Of a stretch of DNA of 64,000 nucleotides, positions 25,957-35,023 are shown one piece after another (the stretch's first letter is position 1; every line of letters begins with the position of its first letter). The stretch comes from an uncultured Cocleimonas sp. (GTDB taxonomy: Bacteria > Pseudomonadota > Gammaproteobacteria > Thiotrichales > Thiotrichaceae). The position numbers and the translations under genes were made by a program. Below the pieces are notes generated by a model. The model was not told the origin of the DNA, ran no database searches, and worked only from the letters and a program-made list of their open reading frames with translations. The DNA lies in assembly GCF_947495625.1 (NCBI RefSeq), contig NZ_CANLZW010000003.1:124001-188000 (forward strand), read 5' to 3'.

Positions 25957-27246
25957 ATGTTTTGGATAATCTGTACGATTTTAGTATTGATCGCTTTTGC
26001 ATTTGTTTTCCCTTCTTTAAGAAAAAACCATGTTGATCAAGATGCAAGCAAGCAACAAAATATATTCATTGCTCAAGAACAGCTCGCTGATTTAGAGAGT
26101 CGTTTTGAAAATGCCGAGATAGATGAGGAGAGTTATCAATCAACTAGAGATGAGCTGGAACAGTCTTTGTATGATGATTTAAAACAATCTGATTTGCTAT
26201 TCGAATCCACGCAAGGAAAGAACAGTCAGACTAAGTCTTCGTTAGTAAGCATGGGATTTATTTTATTATTGATTCCAGTTATCGCTTTTCCGGTTTACTA
26301 CAAGACAGGGAATATGGTTTTTACTAAAAATGTGGATGCAGTTGAAGCTGTAAGAGTAGAAAGAGATAAAGCTGTGCCAAAAAATGCGGATGGTACGCCA
26401 GATATAGAAACCATGGTTGCAGGCCTTCAGCAAAAAATGGAAAAAAATCCAGAGAATGCAAAAGGCTGGTATATGTTGGGTCGATCCTACATGGTGCTGG
26501 AGCGATACACTGATGCTGCGAAGTCTTTTGAACGCGCATATAAGCTAATGCCAGATTCGGCGAATGTTATGTTATCGTTGGCTGATTCATTATCAATGTC
26601 TCAACAAGGAAGCCTCATCGGAAGGCCAGGTAAATTAGTTAATGATGCGCTTAAAATAGAACCAGAGAATGTTACAGCGCTGTGGCTTTCGGGTATGTCG
26701 GCGCGTCAAAATGGTGACTACCAAGGTGCAATTGCTCAATGGAATAAGGTTTTGCCTTTAATTCAGGAAGCACCAAAACAGGTTGTGCAACTTAATAGTT
26801 TGATTTCAGAAGCACGCGGTAAATTACCAACAGATCAGCAAAATACTCAAGCTGAACCAATGACTCCCTCTGCAACTCAAGTCGCAACTGATGATAAGCC
26901 AGCAGCAGAAATAAAAGTCATGGTTTCACTCTCTGATGAACTCAAAGCCAAAGCCTCTCCAGATGATTTAGTCTTTATTTATGCTAAAGCCATGAGTGGC
27001 CCACCAATGCCATTAGCCGCAGTGCGTAAGCAAGTTAAAGACTTGCCCATAGAAGTTGCATTGAATGATGCTATGGCAATGATGCCTAATTTAAAAATGT
27101 CTGCGTTTGATACCGTCGTTGTTGGAGCTAGAGTGTCAAAAACCGGCCAGCCAATCGGACAGAATGGTGATCTATTTGCAGAAAAACGATCGATCAAGAG
27201 TGGAGAAAAGGTTTCAATCGAGATAAATGAAGTTTTAGTTAAATAA
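25957..27246 (+). CDS. ccmI: Cytochrome c maturation chaperone CcmI
   Basis: 429 residues from ATG 25957; a TTG three bases before is also in frame. Two membrane helices (about 1-20 and 90-112) bracket a cytoplasmic part, then a periplasmic TPR domain (about 155-285: GWYMLGRSYMVLERYTDAAKSFERAY) and a C-terminal domain (about 310-429). It presents apocytochrome c to the CcmF/H complex. It is the last ccm gene and ends 2 bases before the stop of a convergent gene, without room for a terminator. Confidence 0.93.
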   Translation: MFWIICTILVLIAFAFVFPSLRKNHVDQDASKQQNIFIAQEQLADLESRFENAEIDEESYQSTRDELEQSLYDDLKQSDLLFESTQGKNSQTKSSLVSMGFILLLIPVIAFPVYYKTGNMVFTKNVDAVEAVRVERDKAVPKNADGTPDIETMVAGLQQKMEKNPENAKGWYMLGRSYMVLERYTDAAKSFERAYKLMPDSANVMLSLADSLSMSQQGSLIGRPGKLVNDALKIEPENVTALWLSGMSARQNGDYQGAIAQWNKVLPLIQEAPKQVVQLNSLISEARGKLPTDQQNTQAEPMTPSATQVATDDKPAAEIKVMVSLSDELKAKASPDDLVFIYAKAMSGPPMPLAAVRKQVKDLPIEVALNDAMAMMPNLKMSAFDTVVVGARVSKTGQPIGQNGDLFAEKRSIKSGEKVSIEINEVLVK

Positions 27247-27248
27247 AT

Positions 27249-28604
27249 TTAGTTATTTAACTGACTTGTGCTTTGAATTTTTTCGTTTGTATTTGGTGAA
27301 AGATCTACTTCAGATTGTGTTTTCTCTTGAGAACTTTGAGTTGGCTTTTCAGTAGTCGTTTTTTCTGCATTCATTGCTGCAATAATTGCATCTACTGCTG
27401 AAGTATTACTATTGTCTTTTGCTGGTTTTTTCAAACTGCTATCTGATGTTTTTTCTGTAGAGTTAGTTTCTTTGATTTTTATTTTTTCTACTAAGACAGT
27501 ATCAACTTTCTTATTGTTTTCGTCATTGGTTGCTTCGCTTGTATAGCTTAGATCATCTTTATTCGGTGCTGAGACAGTCTTTTTTGCTAGCTCTGATGAG
27601 GCAGCAACTTCAGCTCTCTTCTTTTCAGTTACAGCAGCTTCTATTTTTGCTTTGGCCTCTAGTACTGGTGTTTTTTCTGATGCTATTTCAATATCTTGAT
27701 TATTCTCTTTGGATTCAGCTTTCTCTTCTGCTTGTTTTTTAATTGCTGCTGTTATCGCATCTATTTCAGTTTCTTGAGATTTTGCAATAGAGTTAGTTTC
27801 AACTTCTTTCTCTTTAGGTGACGGTTGATTGTTTACGCTGTCATCTTGAGCTACTTCTTCCTTAATAGTAACTACTTGTGAAGGAGATTCTGTTTGAATG
27901 GCTGGTTCAGTTTTTTCAATTTCACTTTCGATGGTAACGATGGCTTGTTTTATTGTTTCTGTTGTTTCTGTTGTTTCTGTTGTTTCTGTTGTTTCTGTTG
28001 TTTCTGGGGTAGGGACAACAGTACTGGAAGTCTCAGTGGCCTCTTGATTATCTTGCTGTTTGAAAATCTCGTTGACGATCGATTCTGTTTCCTGTTTTTG
28101 AGTTTGAATAGAAACAGGCTGAAATTCTGTTATTTTAGAATCAAAATCAATTGAATCTGATTCAAAGACAATATCTTCTGGCAGTTCATCAGCATTATTA
28201 TTATCAGTATTTTCATTATTGTCATCGGTATCAATAGCATTAATCACTTCACTGACTAGTTTTTGTGGTTCTTCGATATTCTCTAAATTGTCGTCTTCAG
28301 CTTTATTAAGTGCGGTGGTTTCAGCTTCTGTAATAATATTTTCTTCTTCTTTAGTAAGAATGGCTTCAGTCTTGTTAGAATTATCTGTCAGACTAGAAAT
28401 ATCCGTATTTACAACGCCTGTTTTAAAGTTCTGGAAATACGAGATAATTTCATCGGTAGATATGTGTTTATACACAAAACCGTATGTGAAAACGGATGCA
28501 AGCAAAGCTAGCCAAAGATAACCGAGAACACCAAAAAATCTAAATTTTTTCTCTTTAACGGGTTCTGGCTGAACATACTCAATTTTGTAGCGGCTTTGGG
28601 TCAT
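27249..28604 (-). CDS. Thr/Glu-rich membrane-anchored protein, unknown function
   Basis: 451 residues. Short cytoplasmic N-terminus with VQPEPVKEKKFRFF, one transmembrane helix (about 27-48), and then 400 residues of low-complexity sequence dominated by Thr, Glu, Ser, Asn and Lys, probably disordered and extracytoplasmic. It includes a tandem TET run encoded by a 9-base repeat. Two phrases near DAITAAIKKQAEE and VDAIIAAMNAEKT resemble each other and may be short helical motifs. No catalytic domain is seen. It lies 134 bases downstream of the channel operon on the same strand and could be part of it; the link is positional only. Confidence 0.55.
   Translation of the reverse strand: MTQSRYKIEYVQPEPVKEKKFRFFGVLGYLWLALLASVFTYGFVYKHISTDEIISYFQNFKTGVVNTDISSLTDNSNKTEAILTKEEENIITEAETTALNKAEDDNLENIEEPQKLVSEVINAIDTDDNNENTDNNNADELPEDIVFESDSIDFDSKITEFQPVSIQTQKQETESIVNEIFKQQDNQEATETSSTVVPTPETTETTETTETTETTETIKQAIVTIESEIEKTEPAIQTESPSQVVTIKEEVAQDDSVNNQPSPKEKEVETNSIAKSQETEIDAITAAIKKQAEEKAESKENNQDIEIASEKTPVLEAKAKIEAAVTEKKRAEVAASSELAKKTVSAPNKDDLSYTSEATNDENNKKVDTVLVEKIKIKETNSTEKTSDSSLKKPAKDNSNTSAVDAIIAAMNAEKTTTEKPTQSSQEKTQSEVDLSPNTNEKIQSTSQLNN
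27952..28005 (-). repeat. 9-base tandem repeat encoding (TET)n
   Basis: Five exact copies of GTTGTTTCT (27961-28005) preceded by one variant (ATTGTTTCT), in frame, giving TET repeats in the minus-strand protein. Repeat-number changes would keep the frame. Confidence 0.9.
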
Positions 28605-28738
28605 TCTAGTTAGCTTATGTCGTGTTTGATGGTTGAAGAATATATGGCAAAGAACAGCATAATAAAGTCTGCGGCTAACATATCATACTAAACCCAGTGA
28701 GTTAATTTATAGCTAATACTAAAAGGTAATTTAACTGA

Positions 28739-30556
28739 TTACCTTCTTAAGGAAGGAACTGGCCTGTTAAACAGTTCTTCATAGGCTGCTTTGGCTAATG
28801 CTTTTATTTCACTTTGATTTTTTGAAGTTAGTACTTTAAATATCGCTGTCTTTTCATCAACAGTAGCAATGTAATCCGGTTTAACTTCAATTCCGAGATA
28901 TAGAGATTCCATGGTGTTGAAAATGATACTGGAAGCATAATACTCAGCTTGCCCCTTAGTCATTGGGTTCAATGAAAAGATTAACAGTTTGCTTAACCAA
29001 ATCTTTTGTCCCTGGTCTGTATTAGCTAATTGCGCTAGATAAGCACCGAGTTCTTCAAGAGTATGGTCAATCCCATTCTCATCCAGTTTGTCTTTGAAGG
29101 TAGTCTTTAACCATCTAGGGGGATTCCATTCCTTTTTGTCTATTTGGTGATAGGCCTCGTGATATTCAATACTCGGCAATAGCACATCATCCAGCTTATG
29201 GAGAATTTCAGGCTCGAATTCCTTGCTAGCTATTTTTTTCTTTTGCTTTGTATTCGTTTCAGCCGTCTTTCCTAAAAGGACGCTAATAGCATCAAAACCA
29301 TTACCAAAAATACTTGTTTCACTATTACTGTTCTCCCTTTGTAGCGTCTGTTGCATCTTGGCATTAGACATTCGGAACTTATCGCTGATCAGACTTTTAA
29401 CCGCAACCTTAATATTTCGTTGATCTTTCTTATCTGGATAAATATCGGTTAAATCTTTCTTGTAGGCTTTTGTAACCGCCTCTTCAATTTCGTAATAGCC
29501 TTGCATCCAGTAGGGGATGATATAGTTTCTGCCCTGAAAGGTTAGGGCTGGTAATACAGATTCTTTGGCAAAGTTGGCAATACGCTCTAATAAAATAATC
29601 GAACCAATACCTCTATCTTTAAAGGTCAAGCCAAGCGCACTATCGACCGCAGGCACTTTATCGATACGCTTAACTCTGAATAAAGGTAGTTCTACCGTAT
29701 CAGTATCGGTATCATAAAAAAGCTGTTTACGATCATCTACTTTATACGCCGTCATCATGGTGGTACGGCACAGCTCAGGGTTGTTATTGCTCATTAATGA
29801 TTCAAGCTCTTTGAGCATCATCATTTGTTCGACAGGCGCGTCAATCAAAGAAGAACAGGGCATGGAGAATGATTTCGGCGATAAGTAAAAGGGTAAATTA
29901 TGTTTATCGAAGATCGTATTCACCTCTTTGAATCCGAGCATGACTTCTTCACTGGTGCTTGCTGAATCTTTCAGTCTGCTTAACTGCTGTGCGACGATAC
30001 TCCTAATACCATTTTTTTCAGGTAAATCGGTGAGTATTTTCTCCTCTACTTCTTTTATAGAGGTTTCTACATTGGATAGCGCTTTTTGTTGATCGTTATG
30101 AGTAAGAATGAGTTTTCTGTGAAGTAAATCAGAAAAGTAGGGTAGGTGATTGGCAAATATACTTTCGATTTTACGTTGTTGATGCCACTGATTTAAGCCA
30201 AATACACCAATCGCTAAACCGATTAGTGCAATCGGATAGATGATTTTAGATTTAAAGCCTAATGCTGAGATCGGATTTTTGATCTTGCTAACAATTGAGG
30301 GTGATTTAGTCTTTCCTGAAAGTTGAGCAATCAAAGCCTGTTTGTATTCACTGTCTTGTATTGGATAGATTTTTTGTGAACGAAAACCTTTTAATACTCT
30401 CTGTTTTACTTTCAGATAACGCAGTGCCAGCAAATAACGCAAAGGATAAATCCATCCTTTGTATGTTGCAGGATTTTCAAAGGTATCGTTGCTCATTGCC
30501 TGTATTTGAGCATGAGGCTGACTTTCAATCAGCGTTAGTATGATTGTATTGAGCAT
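28739..30556 (-). CDS. Membrane protein with HEXXH motif, putative metallopeptidase
   Basis: 605 residues; the start is supported by AGGAG 9 bases before the ATG. Basic N-terminal region, one transmembrane helix at about 105-122, then a large domain presumably on the far side of the membrane. Near the C-terminus is YHEAYHQID, which contains H466-E467-x-x-H470; 32 residues later LEELGAY supplies E502 as a possible third zinc ligand, the gluzincin arrangement. I do not recognise the family. It is the last gene of a five-gene minus-strand unit with an ExbB-like channel, but a 113-base gap with a G6 element separates it from the TPR gene. Confidence 0.65.
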   Translation of the reverse strand: MLNTIILTLIESQPHAQIQAMSNDTFENPATYKGWIYPLRYLLALRYLKVKQRVLKGFRSQKIYPIQDSEYKQALIAQLSGKTKSPSIVSKIKNPISALGFKSKIIYPIALIGLAIGVFGLNQWHQQRKIESIFANHLPYFSDLLHRKLILTHNDQQKALSNVETSIKEVEEKILTDLPEKNGIRSIVAQQLSRLKDSASTSEEVMLGFKEVNTIFDKHNLPFYLSPKSFSMPCSSLIDAPVEQMMMLKELESLMSNNNPELCRTTMMTAYKVDDRKQLFYDTDTDTVELPLFRVKRIDKVPAVDSALGLTFKDRGIGSIILLERIANFAKESVLPALTFQGRNYIIPYWMQGYYEIEEAVTKAYKKDLTDIYPDKKDQRNIKVAVKSLISDKFRMSNAKMQQTLQRENSNSETSIFGNGFDAISVLLGKTAETNTKQKKKIASKEFEPEILHKLDDVLLPSIEYHEAYHQIDKKEWNPPRWLKTTFKDKLDENGIDHTLEELGAYLAQLANTDQGQKIWLSKLLIFSLNPMTKGQAEYYASSIIFNTMESLYLGIEVKPDYIATVDEKTAIFKVLTSKNQSEIKALAKAAYEELFNRPVPSLRR

Positions 30557-30599
30557 TTATATTCGCTCCTGCTTGCAAGTAGAAAGGTAATTGTTAAAG

Positions 30600-30629
30600 G
30601 TCACCCCCCCACTTATACGCCCTTTTTTT
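30600..30629 (-). repeat. G6 element, copy 9
   Basis: GTCACCCCCCCACTTATA, CGCCC and a run of seven T on plus. It lies between the TPR and HEXXH genes, with its G-rich strand as sense. Confidence 0.88.
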
Positions 30630-30669
30630 AAGCGATTTAACTTATTTAGAATGTTTCGTTTGATTAATT

Positions 30670-32283
30670 TCATTGTCTATTTAACCAGCCAGACACTTCG
30701 TTAATGACCTGAATACGTTCTGGCATGCTTTGTTTTACATAACAGTTTGCGGCATCCACTAAATTTCTGGCGCGATCGCGGATATCATCATCAGCAATCG
30801 AATCTTCAAGACCTCTTCTGAAACCACTCCAGTCCCAGCCACATATAAATTCGGGCATCAATTTAAATCTACTGGATAGATTATTTAGCGCAACGATAGA
30901 ACTGGCATTGTCTTTATTCTGCATATAATAAATTGACGCCAATGTATCTTTGATCTGCTTGTAGCCGTCAGTTAATAAGCCGCTGGAATTGATTTCTTCC
31001 ATTAAATCGTTGAAGGAATCGAGATCAATATTAGCTGTAACGTAGGTTTCGAGCAAATCAAGATCAATTTCAGAGATCACTTCACGGGTAGCCGCTGTTT
31101 GTTTTGGTGCATTCTTTAGAATAGTGCGACCCTTTTCTAACTCTGCTGTGGCTGTTTCAAGATCATCAAAGTATAACCACGCTAGCGCACCGGATTCACG
31201 ATGTCGTGATGCCACATAAGCTGCGCTGAAGTCTTGTTTTCCCACGTATTCAGTTGCCTCTTGAAAGCATTGGTAAGATGATAAGGCACTCGCTTTATCG
31301 CCCATTTGATGGTTGATTGCAGTTAAGAACCAATAGACACTATTGATGTAACCTTCGTCGCCAGTACATTGTAGTTTGCGTGAATGCTCAATGGTTTTTT
31401 CTAAGTTCTTTTGCTTGTAGAAGCATTCCACGGCTAAATCTTCAAGATTGGCTTTAATGCGTCTTTCAGACTTCCGCCATTGTAGTTGCTCGCCAATGGT
31501 GTCGATGGATTTTTCTATCTTTTCGCAATCGAGTTCGGTGTCGAGTATCGTGTTATAGGCCTGCATTAACTGTACAACTTCTTCACGTCTTTCTCCCGGT
31601 GCACTGGGAATATCTTTACCTGCACAACTAACAGCAGGTTCTTTGCTGCATTGGAATGCGGGTCGACCAGGTCCTGTATTGCTTTTATTATTAGCCGCTC
31701 TTTCTCTGTCTCGGCGAATTTTTTCTAGTGCATCAGGTTGCATTAATGACTGCATAAACTCCATTGGAGATTGTGCGGAAGCGGATGACCTGCTGAAATC
31801 AAAGGTTAGCTCCGGGTTTTCTTGTTGCAAAGTGGTCATGATTTGCACCATCTGCTGTTTAGCCAGCCACTGGGTGAAAGCAAATTTTTCTGGATTGCTA
31901 TCTTCCGGCAGCACTTCCGGCTTGTTGAGTTGTTTCCAGAGGAATGTAGCTCCGATGATAATCGCGAACAACGGGGTTAAGGTTAAAAAGATGAATTTCG
32001 CTCTGGTATGATCGCGTTTTTTTTCTATGCGACTTTCTAGCGCTTCCCCACGCTGTGTGGTGCGTTTGTCCGTGCTTTTAATGCTTTTTTGATAATACTT
32101 TTTTGCTTCTTCAGTTTGATCGGTATGGCGCATCAACTCTGCGATATTAAATAACAGTTCTGGATTTTCTGGATCACTTTTTAGCTTATTCTGCGCATGA
32201 CTTAGCAGATCTTGCAGCGAAGTGTCATCCGCTAGTCCCCAACTCTTTTTTAATTGTGAAAAATGACTTTGATTCTTATTCAT
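30670..32283 (-). CDS. TPR-containing membrane protein, unknown function
   Basis: 537 residues from ATG 32283, placed so that GGGAG lies 9 bases upstream; an ATG at 32292 overlaps the previous gene. The N-terminus has one TPR-like repeat (ENPELLFNIAELMRHTDQTEEAKKYYQ). A transmembrane helix follows at about 106-124, then a long helical domain with further TPR-like segments and several cysteines that could form disulfides if extracytoplasmic. It overlaps or abuts the second ExbD-like gene and is therefore translationally coupled to the channel genes. No enzyme motif is apparent. Confidence 0.65.
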   Translation of the reverse strand: MNKNQSHFSQLKKSWGLADDTSLQDLLSHAQNKLKSDPENPELLFNIAELMRHTDQTEEAKKYYQKSIKSTDKRTTQRGEALESRIEKKRDHTRAKFIFLTLTPLFAIIIGATFLWKQLNKPEVLPEDSNPEKFAFTQWLAKQQMVQIMTTLQQENPELTFDFSRSSASAQSPMEFMQSLMQPDALEKIRRDRERAANNKSNTGPGRPAFQCSKEPAVSCAGKDIPSAPGERREEVVQLMQAYNTILDTELDCEKIEKSIDTIGEQLQWRKSERRIKANLEDLAVECFYKQKNLEKTIEHSRKLQCTGDEGYINSVYWFLTAINHQMGDKASALSSYQCFQEATEYVGKQDFSAAYVASRHRESGALAWLYFDDLETATAELEKGRTILKNAPKQTAATREVISEIDLDLLETYVTANIDLDSFNDLMEEINSSGLLTDGYKQIKDTLASIYYMQNKDNASSIVALNNLSSRFKLMPEFICGWDWSGFRRGLEDSIADDDIRDRARNLVDAANCYVKQSMPERIQVINEVSGWLNRQ

Positions 32284-32284
32284 A

Positions 32285-32914
32285 TCAGCCATCTCCCAGG
32301 TAAGAGGGTAGGTACTGACAACCGCCTCTAAAACGCTTATCGCATATATTAGCAGGCGCTTCGCTGTTCACCGGTTGCCAGCCAGATTTTACGCTTCTAC
32401 CTTTGAGGAATTCACGTGCTTCGCGAAATGCTTCAAAGCCACTTCCCGAGATATTGCCATCTTCGCTACTGTCATAAACAAAGAAATAGGCGAATTGCTT
32501 TTGGCCATCGATAGCGCTTATGCTATTGCGTAGTTCTGAGTTGCGCTTTTGTAATTGATTAAATTTAGGCCAACTCTGCGTATCTCTTGCATAAAACGAG
32601 ATACCATTTTCATCGTCTATCTTTCCTAATAAATCATGAAAATCTAATGAGAACAGTCTTTTGCTAGCCGCTGCACCGCTAGTTGCCTGTAAGGTTGCAT
32701 TGGAGAATATAGTGTCTGTATCCAATGCGAGAATACGATCGTCTTTGGCAATGAAAAATACAGGACTAAGCTGAGTGCTATGTTCTAATGGTATTTCAAG
32801 TTGAAAGGTTTTGTTGTTGTCGTGTATGAGATTAATAACAGCGAATATGATCAGAATACCCACCGAATTGGATACGATATCTGTAAGTGAATCTAGGCTG
32901 ATCAGGTTTCGCAT
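32285..32914 (-). CDS. ExbD/TolR-like protein, second of pair
   Basis: 209 residues with one N-terminal transmembrane helix. The stretch DSLTDIVSNSVGILIIF (8-24) has an Asp (D12) at the start of the helix followed by N-x-VGILII, resembling ExbD-like proteins in which the helix Asp lets a proton pass. The rest (about 35-209) is a predicted extracytoplasmic domain that is longer and more divergent than ExbD. It follows the first ExbD-like gene by 35 bases and overlaps the start of the TPR gene. Assignment is by motif and by neighbouring the channel gene. Confidence 0.65.
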   Translation of the reverse strand: MRNLISLDSLTDIVSNSVGILIIFAVINLIHDNNKTFQLEIPLEHSTQLSPVFFIAKDDRILALDTDTIFSNATLQATSGAAASKRLFSLDFHDLLGKIDDENGISFYARDTQSWPKFNQLQKRNSELRNSISAIDGQKQFAYFFVYDSSEDGNISGSGFEAFREAREFLKGRSVKSGWQPVNSEAPANICDKRFRGGCQYLPSYLGDG

Positions 32915-32949
32915 GTTAAAAGTATTTCTATATTAGTCGGATTATTAAA

Positions 32950-33564
32950 TTAATTTGTTTTTTTCTTAAGGTTAAGAGTCCAGTTCGCATCCAGAGGTTC
33001 CAAACCAATGCTAATAGATGCGGCATCCTGAGTGAAACTCATCACATCACGAATTTTTTGATATGCCTGGCTACCATTCGGGTAAATGCCAAATAGCAGA
33101 AATTCTTCGTATAAATAATTGGCTTTTAAGGCAATCTCGTTTAGCGTTCTAATGTCTTGCATGGCTTGTAAAATATCATCAACATCAGGTTCCGTTGCTA
33201 AACCCATTACAGGCCCACTATGCCTTTCTAATCGAAACATGGCACCTTCTCGACGTTGTAAAATATCTGTTATTACGACTTTATCAATCCCATCAACGGC
33301 ATCTCTTAGTTTATCTAAATATTTAACGGGTGGGACGCTAATGATGCCATCTGGCAAACTGAAAATCTGGTAAGCAACTTTATAGCCTTGTTCTAATTGG
33401 GCTGTTAGCTCAATTTTTTGTGGCGCACTAAAGCTATTAAGAACATTGATAAAAGAAAGAACGCCCATGACACACAAGAAGATACTTAAAAACGGAAATA
33501 AGCTAACTTCCAGTTTTTCTTCTTTTGGATAGCGTGCGAGACGTGTAGCGCGAGACATTGCCAT
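32950..33564 (-). CDS. ExbD/TolR-like protein, first of pair
   Basis: 204 residues. A basic N-terminus and one helix, VSLFPFLSIFLCVMGVLSFI (about 20-39), then an extracytoplasmic part. The LFPFLS start of the helix is reminiscent of distant ExbD-like proteins that occur in pairs; no Asp is present in the helix, unlike the partner gene. It lies 42 bases after the channel gene. A heterodimeric stator pair with the second ExbD-like protein is inferred, by analogy with other ExbB/TolQ systems. Confidence 0.62.
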   Translation of the reverse strand: MAMSRATRLARYPKEEKLEVSLFPFLSIFLCVMGVLSFINVLNSFSAPQKIELTAQLEQGYKVAYQIFSLPDGIISVPPVKYLDKLRDAVDGIDKVVITDILQRREGAMFRLERHSGPVMGLATEPDVDDILQAMQDIRTLNEIALKANYLYEEFLLFGIYPNGSQAYQKIRDVMSFTQDAASISIGLEPLDANWTLNLKKKTN

Positions 33565-33606
33565 TACAGCTTATCTTTCCCTGTAATTGATTTTACTTCT
33601 AGTCGT

Positions 33607-34632
33607 CTACTTGCTGACATCTTTTTCATCGGCTTTAGAAGTGATTTTAGAGGTAAAAATAGTTTCGTACAGATCCTCCATGGTCTCTTGCAGAGCTTTG
33701 ATCTGAGTGCTTAATAGTTTGATTTCACCTGCGACCTTATTGTTACTTTCATTATTACTGGCGTTTGAATCAGTTGAAGAGATGCTTACAGCATCAGATG
33801 AGTTATAAGTCGTTTTGCCATTAGCATCAGTCAGAAGTGGTTTGATGTCGTGATACCAGCGTTCATCCAGATCAATCAAATAAGCTTCTTCGGTTTTTTC
33901 CAGCGTTAACATAAGCATCATCAATGGAATACTTAAGAGTAATGCCAATAAAGTGGTGTCAAATGCGGTCGCTAAAGAACTAGTTACTAACGGTAGATTT
34001 TCTTTAAGCATTGCCGATACATCAGTCACAGAGTTAGTGCTGGTCATGGCATCTGAGAAATGTGAAATACCGTTACTGATTCCCCAGACTGTGCCGATAA
34101 AACCCATAATCGGAATTGCCCAAACCATAAAGCGAGAAAGCGAGAAAGACCCCTTCATGTACTCACGCTCTTTGATGGCAAATGTTTCATCAACGCTATC
34201 ATCTTTATGATTCAGGTATAAAGAGAGTCGAGTGTTAAGTAAATTATTGGTTGGGATACCATTATCTTCGCTGATTTTTAGTGATTTTAAATGAAGGCTT
34301 TTGGCATCATTATCAATAATTGTTTCATCTTCGTTGATGCTGGAGCCGAGCTTATTCGCGAGCAATACACTGCGTTGCTGTTCTTTTTGAAGTTTTGATT
34401 TTTTTAACCAGAGGTGCAGAAAGCTGGCACAAAAAAACCACAAAATAATCGGAGATATCCAGTTACCAAAGAATATTTTAAAGGCACGAGGCACACTTTG
34501 AGAATCACCAAAAAACCAAAATAACGCTAGTGCTGGTAAAAGAATCAGAATAGCGGTGAGTGTCAGAGGTGATTTAAAAGGTTGTTCTACAGGGTATTGA
34601 TTTAGCGTGTTATTTGAATTTTCTAAGGTCAC
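33607..34632 (-). CDS. MotA/TolQ/ExbB proton channel family protein
   Basis: 341 residues from a GTG with GGAG 8 bases upstream. Two N-terminal helices (about 23-42 and 58-76), a cytoplasmic segment (about 80-165), then the conserved channel helices: WAIPIMGFIGTVWGI (171-185), the family signature, and LPLVTSSLATAFDTTLLALLL (213-233) with threonines lining the ion path. The tail carries a predicted coiled coil. In this family a pentamer surrounds a TolR/ExbD/MotB dimer and uses ion flow to do mechanical work. It heads a five-gene unit with two ExbD-like proteins. Confidence 0.85.
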   Translation of the reverse strand: MTLENSNNTLNQYPVEQPFKSPLTLTAILILLPALALFWFFGDSQSVPRAFKIFFGNWISPIILWFFCASFLHLWLKKSKLQKEQQRSVLLANKLGSSINEDETIIDNDAKSLHLKSLKISEDNGIPTNNLLNTRLSLYLNHKDDSVDETFAIKEREYMKGSFSLSRFMVWAIPIMGFIGTVWGISNGISHFSDAMTSTNSVTDVSAMLKENLPLVTSSLATAFDTTLLALLLSIPLMMLMLTLEKTEEAYLIDLDERWYHDIKPLLTDANGKTTYNSSDAVSISSTDSNASNNESNNKVAGEIKLLSTQIKALQETMEDLYETIFTSKITSKADEKDVSK

Positions 34633-34817
34633 GCGTGGAGCTCCAGTTTTAAATTATTAGTCGACAATTTATCACAGTTTAGACAGGAAGACAGAAGAAG
34701 AGTTCTTTAATTCTTAGATAAATTTTGGATAAGTAGCTGATGAATAAATGTTAAATCAATCATCCGTAAATAACTGAGTGTTTTTTATGCAAACTATGAT
34801 TCATTCCAGTTTTTAAG

Positions 34818-34846
34818 ACACCCCCTTACTTTTATGAGGTTTTTTG
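34818..34846 (-). repeat. G6 element, copy 10
   Basis: GACACCCCCTTACTTTTAT, GAGG and six T on plus. It lies in the 391-base gap between the ankyrin gene and the channel gene. Otherwise the gap has an AT-rich stretch and an imperfect inverted repeat near 34867-34917; no gene is visible. Confidence 0.8.
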
Positions 34847-35023
34847 TTTTAATACAGATAACTCATTTATGCAGAGCTTAGTACTAGTTCGACTGAAAGG
34901 AGATACTAGAACTTAGCGTGTATATAGGCCTTTTTTCTCCAGCCTTGTTAAAATAGGCTCTAAAAGACACTCTACAGCAAGTGATGCCCTTATTTCAGAA
35001 GGTATATTTAAGATTTCGGAAAT

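Noticed and set aside
27894-28154. Plus-strand frame with repeated Cys-Cys-Phe
   Set aside because: It is the antisense of the TET tandem repeat in the Thr/Glu-rich gene.
28739-34632. Zorya-type anti-phage system
   Set aside because: Zorya needs a MotB/OmpA-type ZorB and ZorC/ZorD or ZorE nuclease or helicase partners. None is encoded here; the ExbD-like proteins lack an OmpA domain.
28739-34632. Standard TonB-ExbB-ExbD or Tol-Pal system
   Set aside because: No TonB C-terminal domain, TolA, TolB or Pal is present, and both ExbD-like proteins are longer and unlike ExbD.
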